Below are positions 12,823-25,500 of a stretch of DNA of 64,000 bases, in pieces. This DNA comes from Tamarix chinensis (Eukaryota; Streptophyta; Magnoliopsida; Caryophyllales; Tamaricaceae), in NCBI GenBank assembly GCA_030549775.1, contig CM060175.1, forward strand, positions 108,864,688 to 108,928,687. The letters run 5' to 3'. The position numbers and the translations under genes were made by a program. The notes under the pieces are model-generated. The model saw only the letters and a list, made by a program, of their open reading frames with translations, had not been told where the DNA came from and did not search any database. The stretch's first letter is position 1. Each line of letters begins with the position of its first letter.

Positions 12823-15800
12823 CATCATCATCATAAAATATGTAACCACAATTATATATATAGATACCACTTATCTCGAGTCACGCTAACTAACAATATG
12901 TACAAACACATTCTTTCACAACTCCCTTTTTCATCTTACGACACAAGATATCATATAATAGTATTATCATAAGAACATCATCCATATAATCATTACAAAC
13001 ATGATATTACATACAAAAATACATGTTGCACATGAAATCCTTAACTATGACATGTATCTTTACTAAAAAGGACAACGATTTCTAAGAATGTAAGCCTAAC
13101 TAGCCTCCTTTGAGATCTTCAAAAAATTACCTAATAATTGAGAATAAAATACAATTAGAAATTGAGAATAGAACTAAGGAAATGCTAAGGTAAAGAGGGT
13201 GAAAATAGAGAAAAACCAAAGAAAACTGAGGCGCATAAGGCTTAATGGGGCAATGGTAGAATTTGCCACAACTTAAGGGGGAGAAACGTCAACACCTTCA
13301 ACAGCTAAGGATGGGCAATAATACTTCCTACCATTACTAATTGGGGTGAAACGGGTGAAGGTGACAATGGTGGGTTGGAGTGGCAAGAAGGCTAAGGGAT
13401 TAGAGGTTGTGCAACTTTAGGTGGTGGGATATTTAGTATGGGTTGTGATGCGGATAAAGAGGGCTCAGTGGGGTGGTTGTGGTGATTGATTTTTGAAAAA
13501 AAAATGGTGTTTCTTGGTGGTAGTGAGTGGTGTATGAGGTATGGCATTGACAAATAAGGCAGGAAGGAAGGAGAAGAAGATGGTGTTTGGGGGTTGTAGT
13601 GCTCGATGGAAATGGAGGGAGGGAGGAAGTTTGGTGAGGAAATTAAATGAAGTGAGGAGAGAAAGTGGAGGGGTATATAGAGAGAGGTTGCGCGAATGGT
13701 GAGAATCAGACAAGAAAGGAGGCATACACGCATAGGAAGGGGTAAGTTTTGAGCAAAATTTTAAACGGCAGATCCCAAGGGTTGAGGGAGGGGATGGTGG
13801 TGATGATGAAGGTAAGATAGGTAGGTTTTAAGTGTAAGCATGGTAGAAGGGATTTGGTCGGGAGAAGAGAAAATCACGTGGGGAAATAAGGAAGAAGAAG
13901 AATGAAGTCGGGAAGGAGTAAAAGAAAAGGAGAAGGAGAAAAGAATATAGGTTTTAGGGTTAGGATTAGAATTAGGCTAAAAAATTAGATTATATAATTT
14001 AGGTACGACTAAAATAGAAAGAAGGAAGAAGAAGAATGAAGCCAGGAAGGAGTAAAAGAAAAGGAGAAAAGAATATAGGTTTTAGGGTTAGGATTAGGCT
14101 AAAAATTTAGATTATAGAATTTAGGTACAACTAAAATAGAAATCATCCAAGGTTAGGTTTATGTTGAAATATTAATGACCCAAAATAAAGATTACGATTA
14201 GGTTAGATTTATGATTAAGAAATTATGATAAGGTAAAAATATCAATTTTCCAAGATTAGAATTAGGTTAAGATGTTAATTAATTGAAATTAAGATTAGAT
14301 AAATTTTAGGATATTAAAATTTTTGTCCTCCAAGAGTGTGCTAATTCCATAAATTAAGAATGATAATAAAACTAATAAATCAGTTGATTTGGTTGATAAT
14401 TTGAAACTAATGCCTACACTAAATTTGGATAGGGAAATTATTAAACTATTGATCGAAACAAAACCTTTGGATGAGAATATTTTAGATCTACCAAACACTA
14501 ATATGAAGTGGAGTGATATATTCCATATAAATAACCGCCCATAACACCTTACAAAAGTATCTTATATGAACCCCTTATTCTTATGGATGGCATAGCCACG
14601 GCTAAACTTTCAGCCAAATATTCAAATGTTAAATCTTTAACTTGACAATTCTCACTTGTGGGCATGTTGTGTGGAGCATTACCATTCTATTACCAAGTAG
14701 AAAATTTTATTTGCGCTAATTGATCACATATATCAACCCCTTGAATTATAATGCATAAGAATGGGTATGTTATGTTTGCTTTTGATATAGAGGAGGATTG
14801 TATAGTTATCCTAGATGTTGTGATTTGGTCGATCAATGCAAAACCTCTTCTTTTAAAATGATGGAACCCATCTTTCACCTTTAGGAGAAAGGAATTCCAA
14901 TTTTTCCTTATGGATCAAGCTTCCCAATCTTCTTTTGTCAACATGCTTTGTGAATTCCCTTATTTGTATCTGTAGTTGTATTGGTAAGCCTATAGGGATG
15001 GTTCCTATGACTTTAAATAGACAACAAATGACATTTGATAGGGTATTAATAGAAGCAGATATATATAAACCTTTCCTTTATTCCATTTCTAGTTAAAAAT
15101 ATGATGGTTTAATCCATGAATAATATGTTCTCTCTAATTAGAAACCTAGTTTTTACCCAATTTGTCATAAAAATGATCATAACTCAAAATATTGCCCTAC
15201 TAAAGCTATTAATACTAAACCTAAATACTATTGAACTCATTGGGTGGTGGTCAATGACAAGAGGAAGCGACCTCAAACAATTTAGAATCTAGTTGACCCC
15301 ATACATTAGGAACCTATCTCTTTTGTTCGTTTGCCATAAATTGATGGTTACTTGAATAACCCCCGGATCAATTCTCAACCAAAGCCTTATGGATAAATTC
15401 GACTTATCACAAGATTAAGAAGTAATGTAGTTGATCATATTTCTGATGAGGAGCATCCTACTGAATCAAAGAGTATGGAAGACTTTTCCTTTCAGGATGG
15501 GTGGAAGTGGTGACTAGAGGTTCAAAGGGGTTCCATTAACTCAATGATTTTCACATCTAGTTGTCATGAAATTTGGATGTTAGAACGTGAGGGGGCTCAA
15601 TGATCCCCTAAAGCAAAAAGAAGTTATGTGTGGTGTGTAAAAAATAATTTTAGCCTAGAATTAAGGAAGGTAATGTAGCATGTATATGTAATAAGTTCAT
15701 ATATGATTGGAAGAGGATTAGTAATTATTCATCTCATTATAATGGTAGAATTTGGGTTGGTTGGGATCTAATTATGTTCTTAGTTGAATAAATCTCAACC

Positions 15801-17291
15801 ATGGACCAATGAATCCTTAATAAGGTACATAATGCCAGTGGAGAATTCAAGTTTTATGCTTCTTTTACCTATGCATTTAACCAAGGATCTAAAAGAAAGA
15901 CTTTGTGGCAATGGCTCATCGATTTTGCATTTAACTAAGGTACCTTGGATCATGATGGGAGTATTCAACATGGTTATGAATAGTCAAGAAAAATTACAAG
16001 GGGGGAGTATTAATAATCAAGACATGAATGAATTGGTTGAATGTATTTCTCATATTCAAGTTATGGACCTCAGATTCAAAGGGCATTTCTATACTTGGTG
16101 TAATAAATAATATGAATATGATAAGATAATTTGTAAGTTGGGAAGAGCCATGGCAAACACCTGTTGTTTTGATTCTTATGGCAAGACTAAAGCTCATTTT
16201 TAAGATTCTGGTATTTTTGATCACTCACCCATCTCAGTTAGTATTTCCCTTATATCCTTTAAAGGTAATAAACATTTTTGGTTTTTACAACATGTGGGTT
16301 GAGGATGAGCAGTTTGATAATATTGTTTCCCAAACACGGCCTACTTTTGTATTAGGATCATCCCTCAAATGTGTTATGAATAAGTTGAGATTTCTTAAGG
16401 GACCTCTAAATGAACTTAACAAATGTAACTTTGTGGGTATTAGTGATAAGGTGAAACAAGCAATACAAGTATTGCTTCTTATTCAAGACTAGTTAGCACA
16501 AAAACCCCTCAAATCTTCTCTTTCCAAACAAGAGATGTTGGCATCTAAAAGGTCATCCCATTTGTCTAAATGTGAGGAGTTGTTCTTTCAATATAAATTA
16601 AGAGTTACTTAGTTAAAGCTAGGGGACTCCAAAACTAAGCACTTCCATGAAATTGTTAAAGGTAGAACACAATTCAATCAAGTTGTTTCGATTAAATATG
16701 ATAGGGGTGTTGCTCATAATGATCAAGCTAGTATTTTTTGTGTCTTCTCTGATTTTTACAATCAATTAATTGGATCACTATCACCACAACCAGAACTATT
16801 GGTTAAATCTATTATTAGTTCTATAATATCTAGAGGTTCTCTAGTTAGTGAGGAATTCTAGTATTAGTTGCTTGCTCTTGTGTCAAAAACGGAAGTGAAG
16901 GAGTCAATATTCTCTATAGGAAACGATAAGGCAACAAGGCTTGAGGGTTTCAATGTTTCTTTTTCTTTAAAAGTTTTTGGAACATAATAGGAAATGAGGT
17001 GTGATAAGACATCTATAAATTTTTCAGAGATGGTCGTCTACCCCATAGCCTCAATTTCACTGTCTTAACTTAATCCCTAAAGTCCCAAATGCTGAATATA
17101 GGTTGATTATCTGTTGCAACACTCTTTATAAATTAGATCAAATATTCTCACTAATATAATTCAACCTATTCTTCCAATGCCGGTGAATCATAATCTGCAT
17201 TTAACAAAGGAAGAAGCATTGTAGATAATCTTTTATTAGCCACTAAACTTATCAAAGGCTATAACCAAAAGCACTTATGTCAAAGGTGTAT

Positions 17292-18147
17292 TGATATGAA
17301 TCTTAAGAACTTATATTTAATTAATTTTGAAAATTGTTGTGAATTATTTACTTATAATTGTTTGTCTTATTTGGTGAATAAATAGGAGTGTAATGCAGCA
17401 TATGGACTCTGTGGATCTTTGGATGCAGTTGCTGGAATGTGCAGATTATGTATCTGAAGTGTGCAGATTATGTAATTTTTTGTTAATTAATTGTAATCCC
17501 ATATGATGCATTCACCGGTCGAAATTGGCTAATGGAAATTAGGTCGGTTGTATAATCCGCCACTCGGTCCTTAATTTTGGACTAGATGGATTGTGGATTA
17601 ATCAATCCTTAATAGCCATGATTAGCTAAAGTGTTATTTTTAGCTGATGGGAATTAAGTCTTAAACTTCATTTGTATTTGGGGCATTTTATTTTGTGGAT
17701 TAATTGGGTTGGTCGACTATTTATGTGGCCCAAAGTAATAAGCCTGTTTGGCCTTTCCGTTGTAAATCTGGTCGTGTATTTGTTGGTCTGTATTGTGTAT
17801 TTATACGTCATTATACGGTCTGTAATACGCATATAAATAGCCTGGTAAACGTGTAATAGTGGACGATTCTTTTTGACATAATATTTTTGGCTGAGTTCTC
17901 GATTCTTCTCGTGACTTGTCTCTCTCTCTCGGCGATTCTCTCCCTCACTCTTCTTCTCTGAATCTGCTCTCTTACTTTGATCGATCTTGATCATTATTTC
18001 TTCAAATTTCAGTTGCCGTTGTACAAACTGTGCCTCTGAATCTTTGGGTCTTCCTTTGGAGTTGTTCCTTAGGCTGAACCGGCGAATCGAACGTCGCGCT
18101 CGATTAATCTTTCAATCCTTTCGAGAAACCCTAACAGGTTTCCATCA
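17292..18147 (+). mobile_element. 856-bp solo LTR (copia-like) inside the LINE reverse transcriptase
   Basis: The insert begins TGATATGAATC and ends TTTCCATCA, and is flanked on both sides by TGTAT (17287-17291 and 18148-18152), a perfect 5-bp target duplication. It interrupts the LINE protein between QRC and MIKLD, so the pre-insertion reading is obvious. A TATA-like CATATAAATAG lies near 17830, followed by a CT-rich leader, as in the U3/R/U5 layout of a plant LTR. No primer-binding site or coding region is present, so it is a solo LTR left by recombination. The TGAT...ATCA ends favour copia, by inference. Confidence 0.85.
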
Positions 18148-19897
18148 TGTATGATTAAACTAGATATGAAAAAGTTCTATGATACAATGAGATGGGATTT
18201 ATTGGAACATTTACTAAGCTCATTTCATTTCCCCCTACTTTTGTGTAACTCGTCATGAACTGTGTAACCTTATTTAGCTTCTTTATTATGTTCAATGGAG
18301 TCCTTTACCCTCCTTTCAAGACAAAAAGAGCTCTAAGATAGTGAGATCCTCTTTCTCCCCTCCTTTTATTTTGATCATGGAATACCTAAATCAAACCCTA
18401 TCTAATCTCTGGTCTGATTCAAAGTTTTCACCTCACCCCAAGTGTCAAAGAGTTAGACTCATTACCATGATGTTTGTTTATAACCTTCTATTCTTTGTCA
18501 AAGGTAATATGCCATCCATCAAATCCATTATTCACATATTCCATTCCTTCTCTTCTTTATTATGTGTGTACCTTAATGCTTTTAAAAGTTTAATTTACTA
18601 TGGAGGAGATGTTCTTTCAAACCTAAAAGATATTATTTTCTCTGAGTATCATAGCCCTGAGGGAATGCTCCCTTTACTTACCTTGGTTTCCCCCTTGATG
18701 GTAAGTATTTGGGAATCTAACATTATCGACCACTCATTGAAAAATATACATCAAAAGTTTGTAATTGGTAGTCTACTCTTTTGATCTATGTAGGCATAAT
18801 GCAACTAAATAAGATCAGTTCTCCTTCGCATTTAGACCTATTGGTGTCTTGTAATTCCTCCCTCATAATAGGTTATTAATAAAGTTAATGCTATTTGTAC
18901 AAGTTTTTTATGGTATGGATCTTATAAAATAACAAAAAAAAAATATCTCATCTTTCATGGGAAAAGGTTTGTTACCCAAAGAAAGAGGTAGGTTTGGGTA
19001 TCTATGGTATCAAGTGGTGGAAAATAACCGTCATGAGGAGACTTCTATGGTCACTAGATAAGAAAAGGACATTCTTTGGGTTAAATTGGTGCATGCTTAT
19101 TATATTAAAGGTTAAGATATCTAGCATATAAAACTTGCAAGTACCTATTCATGGATATTTAGGAAAGTCCTACTACACAGACCCGTTTTTAAGACTCTAC
19201 TCATTTCAAATGAAGGACAAGACAGGGTTTGCAATGCTGACAAATTTAACATATCCAATACATATGAGATTCTCAAACCTAAGGCTACTTGAGTACCTTG
19301 GTTAAATGCTATTTGGTTTCATCTCAGAATTCCTAGACACCAGTTTTTGTTGTGGCTCATAGTCCATGAGAGGCTTCATATACAAAATAAACTGGTTCAA
19401 TATGGAATCATCCAACCTAATACATGTGTTCTCTGCTCCACAAAGATATAAAACCTTTCACACTTCTTTTTTAAACCCTCCTATGCCTCGAAAATTTGGC
19501 TCCCTTTACTCCACAAGCTGGGATGTCAGCAAATTATCATTGATTGAGAAGCATTGAAGAGATGGTCTATGAATGGGAGTTGAGGTCCAAAGGTTAGGAA
19601 ATATGTGACATGTGCACTTTTGCTACCATACTTTATCATATTTGGAAGGAGAGAAATGATCGTATCTTTTCTTAAAAGTCTCAACCATGATGTTCTCTTA
19701 GGAAAAAAATTGTGAGACCTAGCTAGTTGCTTTTCTTCCTTCCGTAGTAGTAAATCGTTTACAAGATTAATGGATAGTGTGGATGATATAGGTAGTAATG
19801 GCCAATGGCTTTGTTTGATGTATTGATCCCTTTGGATGTACTCTTCACTTTCCATTTGGAAGTGATATAATTGATCACGCTTACCAAAAAAATATTT

Positions 19898-20776
19898 AAT
19901 AATTTATAATAATAATAAATAAATAATATTATTAATTAATACTAATATTAATAATTAATAACATAATATAATAATGAAAATATTAATATTAGTGATAGGT
20001 GGGTACAATTAATAAGTGTTTAAGAATAATAGTGTAGAATAATTTAAATATTTAATAAAACATAATGATATCAACTTATAAATTAATCATATGGGAGATA
20101 ATATAAATAATAAGACTATAAAAATAATATATAAAATAAGTGACCTAAAATTTATCTGAAATAATAATATAGATAATAAAGGAGCAAATGAACACACACG
20201 AAGTGGTTGGTTCGCTCCTCCATTTGGTTTCCCATGTGACCTGTATGAATTTAGCTCACCATCCAATAGCAGAATCACATGATTCATGGAGGTGTAAATT
20301 TAGATGTGGCTTTGGTGCGGCTCAATAGAGAGAGGATCAATGTGTGTGACAAGAAGTATTTTATCAAATGTTAGTGGAAAATGGTAGATATTTTTGTGCC
20401 CCATGCAACTTATTAACGCCTTTGAAGTTGCGGCATATATTCATCTGTAGATCTTAAGACTCCTTGTAATGAATGAGTAATGACGTTACAATTTTGCTTT
20501 AAACCTTCTCTTTATAGTCCTCTGTTGCACGCAAAGAGTATAGTTTAACCGGTAATTTAATTCTCCCTAATGATTAACCAATCACATGAGAAATTTAATA
20601 GACCATACAAGAAAAACACGAATGCCATATATAACCAATCTAGAAGTCCTACTTCTTACATTTTATATAGCTACCATGATCTTTAAGCCTTGCATAAATA
20701 CTGGATCATAGCCGAAGTGTTGAGAAATAGTGTTAAAATTAAGCAGTTATTAGTCGGCGCATCCCCAATTCTCTCT
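19898..20776. other. AT-rich spacer with no recognisable gene
   Basis: 19895-20170 is nearly pure A/T. 20170-20640 has more ordinary composition but only short frames. Part of it may be the promoter of the former STIG1-like gene. Confidence 0.4.
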
Positions 20777-21862
20777 ATGCTGTTATTAGTTTTGGTTGTC
20801 AAAGGTAAGCCATTACCTAAAGAAGTTTGCCTCGGACCCTCGAATACCTGGTTGCTGGAGTAGGCCATTGATTTGTAGTACAGGAGAGGATCAGGCGCGA
20901 ATATTATGTTGTAATAATCGATGTGTTGATGTTATCAAAGATGTTAATAATTGTGGATTTTGTGGCATCAGGTGTCCCATTTACATGGTAATGTTGTCAT
21001 GGTGAATGCGTTGATACTAATATTGATTCTTATCGTTGTGGGAATAGATGTAGCCTACAGAGGCCATGTTTCTTTGGGTTGTCTGGATATGCTCAACCAG
21101 GTCCACCAGTCTCTTTCCCATGGCCACCATTGTTGCTTCTTCCTCTAACGCCTTTGCCTTTTCCTAGTCCGCTGATTGGACATTATCCACCTTCGGATCA
21201 ACCTTTGCCTCTCCCTAGTCCTCCTCCACCATTGTCAGAATCTTTGTCCACCTACAGAACAACTTTTGCCTCTTCCTGGTTCTCCTCCACCATTGTCCGA
21301 ATCCTATCCATCCATACAAGAGCCTTTGTTCATCCAAGTCCCCCTCCGTTGCCCGAGTCCTGTCCACCCATGGAACAACCTTTGCCTCTTCCTAGTCTCC
21401 CTCCTTCACCAACTGTTGGATCTTGTCCCCCTCCACAAGAGCCGTTGTCTCTTCCTAGTCCTCAACTTCCATCGTTGCCCGAGTCTTGTCCACCTACAAA
21501 GCAACCTTTGCCTCTTCCTGATCCCCCTCCACCATCGTCTGGATCTTGTCTACCTACAAAACATCTTTTGTCTGTTTCTATTCCTCCTCCCCGGGCAGCC
21601 AGATGCCCACCTGGCACCTACACAAGAATCGCTGCCTCTTTCTAGTCCCCTTCAGCTACCTGGAGCTTGCCCAGCCGCAAAAGAACCATGGCCTCATTCC
21701 TCTTTGGAATCGCCTAGACCTTGTTCGACAATAAAAAAGCCTTTGCCTCGTCCTTACGTCCCTTCCGATCAATTGCCTCGCCCTTGTCAACCAGCTGCAA
21801 AAGAGTCACTGCTTCATCTCCCTCAAGGGTCTATAACTTGTCCGCAAGTACATAATAATTAA
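20777..21862 (+). pseudogene. STIG1-like cysteine-rich secreted protein with proline-rich tail, frameshifted
   Basis: A hydrophobic start (MLLLVLVVKG, 20777) looks like a signal peptide remnant but runs into a stop at about 20861. The STIG1 domain then follows in two frames: LCCNNRCVDV with NNCGFCGIRCP (about 20907-20981), then after a +1 shift near 20990 CHGECVDTNIDSYRCGNRC and GYAQPGPP (to about 21110). STIG1-family proteins are secreted regulators of stigma exudate and pollen-tube growth. A long proline-rich region of LPLPSPPP-type repeats follows and itself shifts frame several times. The cysteine spacing makes the family clear; the breaks make a working protein unlikely, unless unseen introns rescue it. 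Confidence 0.75.
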
Positions 21863-21870
21863 GAGCTACT
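21160..21870 (+). repeat. Proline-rich tandem repeat tail of the STIG1-like pseudogene
   Basis: Roughly 60-70-bp units repeat, each with CCTTTGCCTCTTCCTAGTCC followed by a CCTCCACC stretch and TCTTGTCCACCTAC-like text. They encode alternating leucine/proline and PPTKQPLPLP motifs when in frame. Unit loss and gain explain the shifting frames. Confidence 0.7.
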
Positions 21871-22558
21871 GCCTCGTCTGTCCTACTAATCAACTGCTTG
21901 GACTTTGCCCACCTACAATAGATCAGTTTTTGCTTCGACAAAGAACATTAAATGACCAATCAGTACCTGTCCTTTTGCTCTGACAAATGTACATGGATCA
22001 TTTTCCATTGTTTACTGCGAAATCTAACGTCCCGATTTTACTCTTATATGCAGGAGCTATGCTTAATGTTAACCATGCAACTTATGTTTCATTGTTTCGT
22101 AAAGCAATATATGAAGTGTAATATTTGTCCGGAAGCAAGTAGTTTATTTTAAACCATGTTGGTCTATGGTTTTCATAGAATTGAAAGAAAATACTTCAAA
22201 TTAAATATCACGTGAGAGTATCTGTTCGACGTTATGCTTTTCAGGAAGAATATTGTTTATAGAGAAATTGCCAACGCATGAAAGAGAATTGAAGTCGTGA
22301 AACATACAGGTTATAGTAAATAGAAAGGTGAAGGAAAATGAAAATCCAGTAGTAAATTACTACCTAACATCGTCAATAAATTCATCACAAAATTTTCTAG
22401 ATCCTGACACCTTGTAAAACAGGAGGATACTTTTTACTAATAACAAGTTGTAATACCATCAATTTTACCCAATCTCAAGAATGGAAAATAAATATTCAGA
22501 GCTCTGAATACAGCTGAGGAACCAAAAGTGTAAGAAATTCACAAGAATAATTCCAGAA
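21871..22558. other. Spacer between the STIG1-like pseudogene and CNX5
   Basis: No gene was seen. The right part (about 22380-22558) should be the 3' UTR of CNX5, which is transcribed leftward. Confidence 0.4.
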
Positions 22559-25500
22559 TTAGTAGGCAGGAAGGTCTGGATCCACTTCTCGTGCCCAGGA
22601 TTCAATGCCCCCAATTATATCCCTAGCTGAACTAAAACCCTTCTTCTGGAGCAACTGAACAGCCCTCTGTGAATCATTGCCTCTTCTGCACACTACATAC
22701 AGATCAGGACCTAAAGCGGTTATACCATTGCCTTTACGTTCTTCCACTTCCTTCAAAGCTGCAGAAACTTCAGGTATCCTAGACTCCAAATTTACAAGGG
22801 GAATGTTTAAAGAATTGGGAAGTGAGACGATACTGAAGTGGTGTGAAGGCCGGACATCAATTAAAACATGAGGATTTTTACTGTCAACCTTCTCTTTGTA
22901 GTCCTTGCAGCTTATTCTTGACTCTGAGGGTAGCAGGTTCAATGTTGGTGGAGCCTACCATCAACCAGAAACAGTCAGTTTAGACTTCATGAAACAACAC
23001 ACAATTTCTTTTTCTTTGCTCTCATTCAAAACATTAAATGAAAACCAAAGGTTAGTAATTGACCAATGAACCAGAGATGATACTCCTTTCCCTCACCAAA
23101 CATCATCTCAAACAATACATGTGGACCATTGATAGAAAGAAGAGAAGCAACCAAAGCATCATACCGTGGACAAGGGAAACTGGGTGAACTTTTCATAATC
23201 AAATTCTGAGAATATCTCCTTGGTGAAGTCTGCATGTTCTCCACAAATATCACATTGCAATGATCTTCCCCTAATTTTGACCTTGACATTGCAGAATCAC
23301 AGCATCAGTATTCAACTCATCACACTAATTTAGAAATTTAACCCAAAGAAACTAACTTATCCCTCCGCCAAAAAAAAAACTAGCTCAAATCAAGCAAACG
23401 AGATTGCAAATATTCATGAACTTTGTTTGTCGTATAATTGGCTAATAAGGTTACAGACCAAAACTGCAGTGATTTTTTGGCCTCTCCTCAAAGTTAGCTA
23501 TCCATAGAGGACCTAATCCTCCAATTTCAGATCATAAGATGCAACTTCACTCTGAATCCAAGGAATATTTTAAGAAAGCTCTTTACAAAAGAAAATCAAA
23601 CCAAGCCCAGATTTAAGGGCACTTGATTCAACAAACTATAGTTGCACTCTTTGATATTGAGTACTAGACATAAGCAAGCAGGAACAAGGTCATCTTGCAA
23701 CAATGCTTCAAAAGCATGAACTTTCAAAAGCTATTAGCTACCAAAAAAGGACCAGTCTAAGATAACAACCATGAACATACATTGCGAATTCTTCCAGACA
23801 AAGCATCAAAGAGGAGCATCCGTTCAGAGAGAGGTTCACCAACACCACTTGCAATCTTTATGGCTTCCAGTGCCTGCAAGGTACCAATAACCCCAGGAAC
23901 TGCCATTTACAGAAACCTTACATCAGAATTTAAGAAGCCACAGATCTTTACAACGATTTTGACAGTTGATAAAAGGTGGAAGCGAAATCATAAAATAATG
24001 TCATTAGATGGTATCAAACCCAGATCTTATAAAGCGACAGTTCCAGCAAATAAGAAGTAGCTCCATTTCATAACTATCATCAGAAATAGCATGCTTAAAC
24101 TAAGAAGTCCAAAGATTACTGACTGGTACGGAAAAGTATACTAACAATTGAAATAGAACAGTATCATGAGTTTGAAACAGATGTACCTATGGTGAATATA
24201 TGGTCATACGATTTAAAACATATTTTTAATGACAATGGTGAATACAGACACTAGACGTGTCTAAGCTTGCACATTATGCCTAGTATCTATCAAACAACAA
24301 ACAGAAGAGAAGACTTTAATTCTGAAGTTTATACATAGATTTACATACCAACTCCCAAAACTCCACTATCAGAGCATCTCTGACATGCTGTTGATGGAGG
24401 TGGACTGGGAAATAGGCATCTGTAGCATGGACCTCCATTATAATTGTAAACAGTAAGCTGTGCAATATGATTCAATGATGAGTTGTAATGCACAAGCTGA
24501 CACAGAAATTATAACAGCTAGATCATACAATTGAAACAGATAGTACAAAACCAGAGGATGTAATGTCACTAATATCATACCTGTCCTTCCAGTCCAAGAG
24601 CAGCACCAGACACAAGGGGCTGCATGAACAAAAGTGACAATAAGAAGGAAAAAAAAAACTAAAGATGTCAGAAAACTAACATTCCCTTTCATGGAAAAAA
24701 AAAATACTAATGTCAGTGTCTTCTGTTATATCTTTCAACGTAAGCTATTTTTTTTTTGGTAATTAATAATCAGCTTTACTAATACCAAAAGTGCATATCT
24801 ACATAAAAGACTCCATCAAGACCTATGATGGTATCCTATCCAAGTAACCCTTATATCTACGATACGAAGTAGTATCCTGTAAACACACAAAGGTTTCCTT
24901 TATAATCTCCCTAACAAGGACTCAGCGAATGGAGGATGTGTCTTGGAAGATAGTTGTATTTTGATTCCTCCAGACCTTATACACTAGACCTGCTGCAACC
25001 ATTCTCAGTAAGCCTGATTTTCCTCACTGTCTTCTTGTCATGTGTATGAGTGTATCAACCATGACAACAAAGAAATCCAAGTACTAGGTCTGTATACAAT
25101 ATGCATCCAGTTAAGTAATATCTCCCAGCATCTTGAGGCCACTATGCAGCTAGCAACAAAATGACCTTGATCTTCCCATTAAGAAAAATAGGTACTGCAT
25201 ATATCTGAGTCCAATATACTCTGCTGTCAGATTTTTTTTTGGTTTGAATGGCTTCAAGACAGAACATCCACATGATTATCCCGTGTTTGATCATGTCCAC
25301 AAGCCCCCAGACCAGGTGACTCTATGTTTTCAAATCAGCTCACGGCCTGACAATGTCATAGGCTAACCTGGTAATTCCCCTGCTTTCCACAATTGTGAGC
25401 TAAAATCTGAAACATAAGTGCGAATCTCAGACTCATCACTGCTCTAAATGGCCAGGAGTGATGAGCTTGTGGGGTTTACTAAGAAATGGTGGTATGTAGG

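Larger units (their letters stand above)
10194..14317 (+). mobile_element. Degraded giant LTR-like element inserted in LINE ORF1
   Basis: It starts TGTAACATCTTAAAATT and continues like the 48523 element (ACTATCGAAAAGTTTTATTT against ACTACTGAAAAATTTCGTTT). It contains the family's CACTATTAT-GGTGGAAC repeat block (11760-12240), a long TA microsatellite (12753-12822) and a purine-rich zone (13190-13960). The right end is decayed; TTTTAGGATATTAA at 14304-14317 fits the family's TTTTGGGGGATTACA end. ACTTT before the element and AATTT after it could be a diverged 5-bp duplication. Orientation is that of the 48523 copy. The right boundary is uncertain by some tens of bases. Confidence 0.65.
10055..19897 (+). 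mobile_element. L1-type LINE, broken and split by two LTR insertions
   Basis: A non-LTR retrotransposon is spread over three pieces. An ORF1 start (MTTKKSPSPQKNS) is at about 10099-10190. ORF1 resumes after 14317 with a zinc-knuckle-like CHKNDHNSKYC at about 15162-15194. ORF2 opens with RGLNDPLKQKEV near 15590, then endonuclease (PWIMMGVFN, where GDFN is usual; GHFYTWCNK; DHSPIS), then reverse transcriptase (MIKLDMKKFYD at 18151 onward; HPKC; FFVKGN). The 3' end is a short A-rich tail at 19884-19892. Stops and frameshifts are frequent, so it is dead. Two LTR insertions (10194-14317 and 17292-18147) interrupt it. A shared 13-mer (9999-10011 and 19898-19910) could be a target duplication, but the DNA is low complexity. 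Confidence 0.82.

Noticed and set aside
21160..21862. Independent extensin-like gene
   Set aside because: It runs on in frame from the STIG1 domain (GYAQPGPP) and breaks frame repeatedly; better seen as that gene's tail.
23026..23289. 87-residue minus-strand frame as a separate gene
   Set aside because: It covers a CNX5 exon in the wrong frame; the exon reads in phase as [13 protein letters not shown].
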